From VXNE01 sp965203615 (GTDB taxonomy: Bacteria; Pseudomonadota; Gammaproteobacteria; Pseudomonadales; Azotimanducaceae): DNA of 64,000 nucleotides. The notes below the pieces were generated by a model that had not been told where the DNA came from, did no database searches, and saw only the letters and a program-made list of their open reading frames with translations. Of the stretch, positions 53,707 to 64,000 are shown one piece after another (the stretch's first letter is position 1; every line of letters begins with the position of its first letter). The translations under genes were made by a program, and so were the position numbers. Location: assembly GCA_965203615.1 (NCBI GenBank), contig OZ241900.1, positions 2,914,001 to 2,978,000 of the forward strand, written 5' to 3'.

Positions 53707-56058
53707 ATGGCAGAGGAACGCGACGCTGGTCAGGGCGGGCCGCCGGAGGACGAGGGCGCGGTGGACCGCGCGTCGGCGCTGGCTGCGGCGATCCTGCGCG
53801 TCAGCGAAAGCCTCGACCTCGGGACGGTGCTGCGCGAGATCGTGGAGGGCGCCCGGAATTTGACAGGGGCGCGGCTCGGCATCGTCGCCACCGTCGACGG
53901 GTCCGGTTTCCCCGGCGAGCACGTCTTCTCGGGATTCACGCCGGAGGGCGAGCGCGAGCTGGCGGAGTGGCCGGACGGTCTCGGGATGGTCGAGCATCTG
54001 AACGAGCTGCCGGGGCCGCTGAGGGTGGCGGACCTGCCGGGCTACACGCGCGGCGTCGGCCTGACGCCGCTGCCGACCTTCCCGGGGACGTTCCAGGGCA
54101 CGCCGGTGCGCTACCGGGGCGCGGGCGTCGGCTACCTGTTCCTCGGCGAAAAGGCCGGCGGCGCGGCGTTCACGGAGGCCGACGAGGAGGTGCTCGTGCT
54201 GTTCGCGGCGCAGGCCGCGGCCGCGATCGGCAACGCGCGCGCGCACCGCGGCGAGCGGCGCGCGCGCAAGGACCTCGAGGCGCTCGTCGAGACCTCGCCG
54301 GTGGGCGTGGTCGTGTTCGACGGCGGGAGCGGAGGCGCGGCGTCGTACAACCGGGAGGCGCGGCGCATCGTCGAGAGCCTGCGCGAGCCGGGCGGTTCGC
54401 TGGAGGACCTGCTCGACGTCGTCGTCTGCCGGCGCGCGGACGGCCGCGAGGTGTCGCTGGCGGAGTTCCCGCTCGCGCGGCAGTTGGCGAATCCCGAGAC
54501 GGTGCGCTCGGAGGAGGTCGTGCTCTCCGTGCCGGACGGGCGCAGCGTGCGGACGCTGATCAACGCGACGCCGATCCCGGGCGAGGCGCCGGAGACCGGC
54601 TCGGTGGTGGTGACCATGCAGGATCTCGCGCCGCTGGAGGAGACGGAGCGCCTGCGCACGGAGTTCCTGGCACTGGTGAGCCACGAGCTGCGCACGCCGC
54701 TGACGTCGATCACGGGCTCGGCGGTCGCGCTGCTGGACGAGTCGGAGGCGCTCGGCCCGGCGGAGATGCGGGAGTTCCACCGCATCATCTTCGAGCAGGC
54801 GGCGCACATGCGCGGGCTGGTCGCAGACCTGCTGGACGCGGGGCGCATCGACTCGGGGACGCTGTCGGTCGCGCCGGAGCCGACCGCGGTGGCGGATCTG
54901 GTGGAGCGGGCGCGCAGCGCGTTCCTGACCGGCGAGCCCGGCCGCTGCGTGGCAGTGGACCTGGCCGACGGGCTGCCTGCGGTGATGGCGGACCGCCAGC
55001 GCATCGTGCAGGTGCTGAACAACCTGCTGGCGAACGCCGCCCGGCACACGGCCGCGTCGTCGGCGATCCGCGTGGCGGCGGCGCGGGACGGGCAGGACGT
55101 CGCGCTGTCGGTGGCGGACGACGGCGACGGGGTGCCGGCCGAACTGCTGCCGCGGCTGTTCCGCAAGCACGCCGGGGGCGGCAGCGGGACGGCGGGCCAC
55201 GGCCTCGGCCTCGCGATCTGCAAGGGGCTGGTGGAGGCGCACGGCGGGCGCATCCGGGCGGCGAGCGAGGGCCCCGGGCGCGGCACCACCGTGACGTTCA
55301 CGCTGCCGGCGGCGGCGCCCGGCGCGCTGGAGGCGGGGACGGGAAACGTCGGCGCGCGCTCGTCGCGCAAGCGGGCCGAGCGGGCGCGCATCCTGGTGGT
55401 GGACGACGACCCGAACACGCTGCGCTTCGCGCGCGACGCGCTGACGTCCGCCGGCTACGCGCCGCTGGTGGCGGGCGCGCCGGACGACCTCGCCGGGCTG
55501 CTCCGGGCCGAGCGCCCGGATCTGGTGCTCCTCGACCTGCTGCTGCCCGGCCGCGACGGGCTGTCGCTGCTGGAGGAGATCCCGGAGCTGTCCGATCTGC
55601 CGGTGATCTTCATCTCCGCCTACGGCCGGGACGAGACGGTCGCGCGGGCGTTCGAGCTCGGCGCCGACGACTACCTGGTCAAGCCGTTCTCGCCGACCGA
55701 GCTGGCGGCGCGCGTCGGGGCGGCGCTGCGCCGCCACCGGGAGCCGGAGCCGTTCGTGCTGGGCGAGCTGGAGATCCGCTACGACAGCGGCGAGGTGACG
55801 GTGCGCGGCGAGACGGTGGACCTCACGGCCATGGAGTTCGAGGTGCTGCGGCTCCTGTCGGTCAACGCCGGGCGCGTGGTGCGCCACGACACCCTGCTGC
55901 GGCGGGTGTGGGAGGGGCGCAACAACGCCGACGCGAACCTGGTGCGCATCGCCGTGCAGCGGCTGCGCGGCAAGCTTGGCGACAGCGCCGACGCCCCGCG
56001 CTGGATCTTTACCCGGCGCGGCGTCGGCTACCGCATGCCCAGACCCGGCGGGGGCTGA
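53707..56058 (+). CDS. Hybrid histidine kinase fused to receiver and winged-helix domains (GAF-PAS-HK-REC-wHTH)
   Basis: A 783-residue single-chain two-component protein. The N-terminal GAF (about 20-185; VLFAAQAAAAIGNARA) and a PAS-like region (about 195-310) precede a HisKA domain with FLALVSHELRTPLTSI (phospho-His about 326). The ATP-binding domain follows (NNLLANAARHT, VADDGDGVP, GHGLGLAICKGLVEAHGG), then a receiver (RILVVDDDP; phospho-Asp about 610 in VLLDLLLPG; VKPF), and an OmpR-type winged helix (LTAMEFEVLRLLSVNAGRVV). Sensing, phosphotransfer and DNA binding are therefore in one protein. It is cytoplasmic, without TM helices. A second copy starts at 62649. Confidence 0.93.
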   Translation: MAEERDAGQGGPPEDEGAVDRASALAAAILRVSESLDLGTVLREIVEGARNLTGARLGIVATVDGSGFPGEHVFSGFTPEGERELAEWPDGLGMVEHLNELPGPLRVADLPGYTRGVGLTPLPTFPGTFQGTPVRYRGAGVGYLFLGEKAGGAAFTEADEEVLVLFAAQAAAAIGNARAHRGERRARKDLEALVETSPVGVVVFDGGSGGAASYNREARRIVESLREPGGSLEDLLDVVVCRRADGREVSLAEFPLARQLANPETVRSEEVVLSVPDGRSVRTLINATPIPGEAPETGSVVVTMQDLAPLEETERLRTEFLALVSHELRTPLTSITGSAVALLDESEALGPAEMREFHRIIFEQAAHMRGLVADLLDAGRIDSGTLSVAPEPTAVADLVERARSAFLTGEPGRCVAVDLADGLPAVMADRQRIVQVLNNLLANAARHTAASSAIRVAAARDGQDVALSVADDGDGVPAELLPRLFRKHAGGGSGTAGHGLGLAICKGLVEAHGGRIRAASEGPGRGTTVTFTLPAAAPGALEAGTGNVGARSSRKRAERARILVVDDDPNTLRFARDALTSAGYAPLVAGAPDDLAGLLRAERPDLVLLDLLLPGRDGLSLLEEIPELSDLPVIFISAYGRDETVARAFELGADDYLVKPFSPTELAARVGAALRRHREPEPFVLGELEIRYDSGEVTVRGETVDLTAMEFEVLRLLSVNAGRVVRHDTLLRRVWEGRNNADANLVRIAVQRLRGKLGDSADAPRWIFTRRGVGYRMPRPGGG

Positions 56059-56483
56059 CGGGGCGCCGCGGGAAGGCCGTCCGGGGTCCCGCCCCGCTTT
56101 CCGCATCGGTCCGGCGCCGGGCTCCTGCGCCGGCCGCCCCCGATCGGGGATCGCGCAGCGGATGCGTTATTGCGTTACTGAAATGAAAAATATGATCATC
56201 GACATGATCATGTTATGGAACTGCGCGCAGTCGCGTGGCACAGTGCGGCGCGATGGTTCGACCGGAATCCGAAGGTGGGCCGCGTCGGCTGCGCGGGTCT
56301 GCGCGAGCAGGCCGCGGGAGATGCGGAACCCCATTCGGAGCCGCGGCGAACGGAACACTTGCATGGCCGGGCCGAGTCCGGCGCATCGGGAGACAGGACA
56401 TGCGGGAGACGCCGCCGGAAGCGCCGCCGAGGGCGGCGGCCCGGATCGCGGGAATCGCCGGAAAAGCAAGAAAAAACAGTGAC
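56059..56483. other. Intergenic region with A+T-rich pocket and paired palindromes
   Basis: A 425-bp gap. At 56192-56199 and 56204-56211 the palindrome ATGATCAT occurs twice, 12 bp centre to centre, in an A+T-rich pocket with TTGCGT/TATGAT (15-bp spacing) as a poor promoter. The open frames here (for example 56215-56517) have no family likeness and are probably chance. The pair of sites may be an operator for the downstream surface-protein gene. Confidence 0.5.
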
Positions 56484-61235
<4,752 letters not shown>

Positions 61236-61303
61236 GGCGGGACGGCCCCGGGGGCGCGCCCGGCGGGGAGAAAGGCATTGGAACTACGGACAAGGACGAA
61301 GGA

Positions 61304-61684
61304 ATGAAGACACGAAGATGGATCAAGCACATGGCCGCGGCGCTGGCCGGGGCGCTGCTGGCGGCGGCGCCGGCGTCGGCGCTGACGGCGGAGGTCGCGG
61401 CGGAGGTCCGGCGCACGCTGACGGTGGCGGACGAGCGGTTCGGCGGCTGCATGGCCGCGCTCAGCGTGGCGCCGTCGGAGGAGGGGCTCGACTGCCAGAG
61501 CAGGTGGGTGACATTCAGCTGCACCGGCGTGCACGCGAGCAAGTCGTCGGCGGCGCGCATGTTCGACTCGGCGCAGCTGGCGTTCGTCACGGGGCGGACC
61601 GTGCGCGTGTGGGTGGACGACGAGAAGAAGCACAACGGCCACTGCTTCGCGGAGCGCGTGGACGTGGTGGCGCCCAAGGACTGA
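61304..61684 (+). CDS. Small secreted Cys-containing protein
   Basis: A 126-residue protein with a signal peptide (MAAALAGALLAAAPASA, after a basic start KTRRWIKH) and a compact mature part with four Cys (FGGCMAALS, GLDCQSR, TFSCTG, GHCFAER). The end resembles a small periplasmic beta domain (LAFVTGRTVRVWVDDEKKHN). AAGGACGAAGG precedes the ATG. It lies 68 bp after the surface protein and may be cotranscribed. Function unknown. Confidence 0.65.
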   Translation: MKTRRWIKHMAAALAGALLAAAPASALTAEVAAEVRRTLTVADERFGGCMAALSVAPSEEGLDCQSRWVTFSCTGVHASKSSAARMFDSAQLAFVTGRTVRVWVDDEKKHNGHCFAERVDVVAPKD

Positions 61685-61740
61685 CGCGGAGCCGGCGCCG
61701 GACGCCGCGCGCGATGCGATCCCGGATCCGCGACGGCCGA

Positions 61741-61986
61741 ATGAAGCCGCCGCCGCGCCGGGCGGCGGCCAATGTGGCCCTGGCGGCGGGCGCCGCCGCG
61801 GCGGGCGTGCTGCTGGTGTGCGCCGACGGCTACAGGGACCGTCCCGAAGCGGCGGTCGGATTCTTCTGGAGCGAGGGACTGCTGCTGGTGGCGCTGTTCG
61901 CCGCCGCCCAGGCCGCCGCCGAGTTGATTCGGTGGCGGCGCGGGCGGCGAAAGCGCGGCCGCGCGCCCGAGCCGGCGAGAGATTGA
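61741..61986 (+). CDS. Small two-helix membrane protein
   Basis: An 81-residue protein with two hydrophobic segments (ANVALAAGAAAAGVLLVCA and EGLLLVALFAAAQAAAELI) and a very basic C-terminus (RWRRGRRKRGR). An alternative ATG at 61714 is in frame; neither has a clear ribosome site. It could be a chance frame in G+C-rich DNA, but the hydrophobic pattern and its placement after the secreted protein favour a real gene. Confidence 0.45.
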   Translation: MKPPPRRAAANVALAAGAAAAGVLLVCADGYRDRPEAAVGFFWSEGLLLVALFAAAQAAAELIRWRRGRRKRGRAPEPARD

Positions 61987-62331
61987 CGCGGCCTCGGAGG
62001 CGGCGAGGGAAGAGTCCTGCGGCGGGCGGCCGACGGCGCCCCGGGAGAGCGGAGACCGAGCCCGGCGCTCCCCCCGATCCGTTCCCGGCGCGGCGCGCGG
62101 GCGGTTCCCGCCGATCCCGCGGAACTGGCTGGCGGGGACGCCGCGCCCGCGCCGGGCCGGCGTGCCGCACCCCCGCGGCGTCGCCGCGCGGAAAGCTGTC
62201 AATGGCAACTGAAAACTGCACACTTCTGGCGAGGGCGAGCGTGCGATATTCAGGGCTTCCGGACAGCCTTCGCGGTGGCCGCGGGCCGCACTCCGGTCGC
62301 TACGCTCCCTCCGTGCCGCCCGCGCGGCGGT
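61987..62331. other. G+C-rich intergenic region with possible IS21 end
   Basis: No gene is recognisable. At 62197-62230 the A+T-richer stretch TGTCAATGGCAACTGAAAAC resembles the terminal repeats of IS21-family elements, consistent with the istB remnant next to it. Confidence 0.35.
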
Positions 62332-62457
62332 CATGTCGACGTTCCCTCGCGACGTTCCTCCGAAGCGGACCGGAGCAGGTCCTGGTGTTCGCGCATGCGG
62401 TAGCTGTTGCCGCGGATGTTGACGATATGGCAGTGGTGCGTAGCACCCTGCCATAGC
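62332..62457 (-). pseudogene. istB: C-terminal remnant of IS21-family helper ATPase IstB
   Basis: Minus-strand frame reading ALWQGATHHCHIVNIRGNSY followed by RMREHQDLLRS and a stop at 62334-62332. HHCHIVNIRGNSYRMREHQ is the characteristic end of IstB-like proteins. Everything upstream is missing; it ends at the duplicated kinase segment. No istA is nearby. Confidence 0.7.
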
Positions 62458-62518
62458 GCGGGCGCGCCGACTGCCGGGTCGTCGCGACCGGGACGCGGAA
62501 CCACGTCGCGACCCGCGC

Positions 62519-62648
62519 GTGTGGATGCCGACGGCGCGTGTGGTTATGGTAAGGGCGGAGTGGGGTCCGGGCGGCCAGAGAGGGGCATTCCTCGGCACCC
62601 GGTCCGGGCAGGCAAGACAGCGCGGCGGCGATGTAATCGGAGGGCGCG
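62519..62648 (+). repeat. Duplicated upstream segment of the hybrid kinase, copy 2
   Basis: From GTGTGGATGCCG to the ATG this is nearly identical to 53579-53706, including CAGGCAAGACAGCGCGG and GATGTAATCGGAGGGCGCG just before the start. A conserved promoter/5' UTR for both kinase copies is likely. Confidence 0.85.
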
Positions 62649-64000
62649 ATGGCAGAGGAACGCGACGCCGGCCAGGGCGGCCGGGCGAAGGACGGCGGCG
62701 CGGAGGACCGCGCGTCGGCGCTGGCGGCGGCGATCCTGCGCGTCAGCGAGAGCCTGGACCTCGGGACGGTGCTGCGCGAGATCGTGGAGGGGGCGCGGCG
62801 CCTGACCGGGGCGCGGCTCGGCATCGCGGCCACCGTCGACGGGTCCGGCTTCCCCGGCGAGCACGTCTTCTCGGGATTCACGCCGGAGGGCGAGCGCGAG
62901 CTGGCGGAGTGGCCGGACGGTCTCGGGATGGTCGAGCATCTGAACGAGCTGCCGGGGCCGCTGCGGGTGGCGGACCTGCCGGGCTACACGCGGAGCGTCG
63001 GCCTGACGCCGCTGCCGACCTTCCCGGGGACGTTCCAGGGCGCGCCGGTGCGCTACCGGGGCGCGGGCGTCGGCTACCTGTTCCTCGGCGAGAAGGCCGG
63101 CGGCGCGGCGTTCACGGAGGCCGACGAGGAGGTGCTCGTGCTGTTCGCGGCGCAGGCCGCGGCCGCGATCGGCAACGCCCGCGCGCACCGCGGCGAGCGG
63201 CGCGCGCGGCAGGACCTCGAGGCGCTCGTGGAGACCTCGCCGGTGGGCGTGGTGGTGTTCGACGGCGGGAGCGGAGGCGCGGCGTCGTACAACCGGGAGG
63301 CGCGGCGCATCGTCGAGAGCCTGCGCGCGCCGGGCGGTTCGCTGGAGGACCTGCTCGATATCGTCGTCTGCCGGCGCGCGGACGGCCGCGAGGTGTCGCT
63401 GGCGGAGTTCCCGCTCGCGCGGCAGTTCGCGGATCCCGAGACGGTGCGCTCGGAGGAGGTCGTGCTCTCCGTGCCGGACGGGCGCAGCGTGCGGACGCTG
63501 ATCAACGCGACGCCGATCCCGGGCGAGGCGCCGGAGACCGGCTCGGTGGTGGTGACCATGCAGGATCTCGCGCCGCTGGAGGAGACCGAGCGCCTGCGCA
63601 CGGAGTTCCTGGCACTGGTGAGCCACGAGCTGCGCACGCCGCTGACGTCGATCACGGGCTCGGCGGTGGCGCTGCTGGACGAGTCGGAGGCGCTCGACCC
63701 GGCGGAGATGCGGGAGTTCCACCGCATCATCTTCGAGCAGGCGGCGCACATGCGCGGGCTGGTCGCAGACCTGCTGGACGCGGGGCGCATCGACTCGGGG
63801 ACGCTGTCGGTCGCGCCGGAGCCGACCGCGGTGGCGGATCTGGTGGAGCGGGCGCGCAGCGCGTTCCTGACCGGCGAGCCCGGCCGCTGCGTGGCGGTGG
63901 ACCTGGCCGACGGGCTGCCTGCGGTGATGGCGGACCGCCAGCGCATCGTGCAGGTGCTGAACAACCTGCTGGCGAACGCGGGGCGGCACGCGGCCGCGCC
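62649..64000 (+). CDS. Second hybrid histidine kinase (GAF-PAS-HK...), partial at window end
   Basis: The reading frame from ATG 62649 runs open to the window end (about 450 codons). It is nearly identical to the first ~450 residues of the gene at 53707: same start MAEERDAGQGG, then GGRAKDGGAEDR instead of GPPEDEGAVDR, the GAF core VLFAAQAAAAIGNARA, FLALVSHELRTPLTSI and NNLLANA at the end. Differences are scattered and mostly synonymous. The receiver and winged helix should follow beyond the window. It is a paralogue by recent duplication. Confidence 0.92.
   Translation, partial: MAEERDAGQGGRAKDGGAEDRASALAAAILRVSESLDLGTVLREIVEGARRLTGARLGIAATVDGSGFPGEHVFSGFTPEGERELAEWPDGLGMVEHLNELPGPLRVADLPGYTRSVGLTPLPTFPGTFQGAPVRYRGAGVGYLFLGEKAGGAAFTEADEEVLVLFAAQAAAAIGNARAHRGERRARQDLEALVETSPVGVVVFDGGSGGAASYNREARRIVESLRAPGGSLEDLLDIVVCRRADGREVSLAEFPLARQFADPETVRSEEVVLSVPDGRSVRTLINATPIPGEAPETGSVVVTMQDLAPLEETERLRTEFLALVSHELRTPLTSITGSAVALLDESEALDPAEMREFHRIIFEQAAHMRGLVADLLDAGRIDSGTLSVAPEPTAVADLVERARSAFLTGEPGRCVAVDLADGLPAVMADRQRIVQVLNNLLANAGRHAAA

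Noticed and set aside
53194..56106. 970-residue minus-strand open frame opposite the hybrid kinase
   Set aside because: It is antisense to a clear GAF-kinase-receiver gene, rich in Arg and Ala, and has no motif; long antisense frames are expected in such G+C-rich coding DNA.
53967..56186. 739-residue plus-strand frame in another frame of the kinase gene
   Set aside because: Gly/Arg/Ala-rich frame-shifted reading of the kinase with no domain; a shadow.
62544..63989. 481-residue minus-strand frame opposite the second kinase copy
   Set aside because: Same antisense shadow as in the first copy; the plus strand is the coding strand.

Overview
The window looks like a chromosomal segment from an uncultured, G+C-rich gammaproteobacterium. 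This rests on polA lying next to a DUF2782 gene, the rpoZ-spoT-recG order, a DUF1820 gene beside the ribosomal cluster, and the sequences of the ribosomal proteins. Taxonomy finer than class is not supported. From about 45 kb onward the DNA is visibly richer in G+C and dominated by mobile-element debris and repeats, so the right third reads as accessory DNA attached to a conserved core.

Region 1 (1-11.3 kb): a sugar-acid dehydratase of the enolase superfamily and DNA polymerase I on the minus strand; then DUF2782, rpoZ, spoT and recG on the plus strand; then a crotonase-fold protein (minus) divergent from an orphan AAA ATPase (plus). Region 2 (11.4-22.4 kb): two tandem, paralogous, ~915-residue MalT-like LuxR regulators, a small secreted protein, an outer-membrane porin, a fatty-acyl-CoA synthetase of the FATP type and an APC permease whose start overlaps an antisense membrane-protein remnant. 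Region 3 (22.4-42.7 kb): the str, S10, spc and alpha ribosomal operons in near-canonical order (rpsL-rpsG-fusA, then rpsJ to rplQ with secY and rpoA). Between fusA and rpsJ the expected tuf gene is absent, and a Rieske oxygenase plus a divergent TetR regulator stand there instead. Promoters, a leader terminator and a strong hairpin between rpsJ and rplC can be read directly. Region 4 (42.7-45.1 kb): DUF1820, a 12-repeat MORN protein and an alpha/beta hydrolase.

Region 5 (45-53.5 kb) is a pile-up of mobile elements: a truncated and frameshifted prophage-type integrase, a broken DUF433/DUF5615 toxin-antitoxin pair, a group II intron with its reverse transcriptase, and a recombinase-in-trio (RIT) element. 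The RIT element has three overlapping tyrosine recombinase genes and ~33-bp imperfect terminal inverted repeats. Its right end sits at the catalytic-tyrosine codon of a fourth, decayed tyrosine recombinase. Region 6 (53.5-64 kb) holds two near-identical copies of a fused GAF-PAS-histidine kinase-receiver-winged helix protein (the second runs off the window). They flank a ~1,600-residue secreted multidomain protein whose 5' end carries six 8-bp tandem repeats, an arrangement suggesting phase variation, plus two small exported or membrane proteins and an IS21-family istB remnant.

The most notable points are: a DNA polymerase I whose 3'-5' exonuclease motifs have lost all four metal-binding carboxylates; ribosomal protein S12 with Arg at the Lys42/43 streptomycin site; acidic tails on S17 and L17; small duplications of gene ends inside the ribosomal operons; the RIT element nested at an integrase active-site codon; and the kinase duplication around a possibly phase-variable surface protein.
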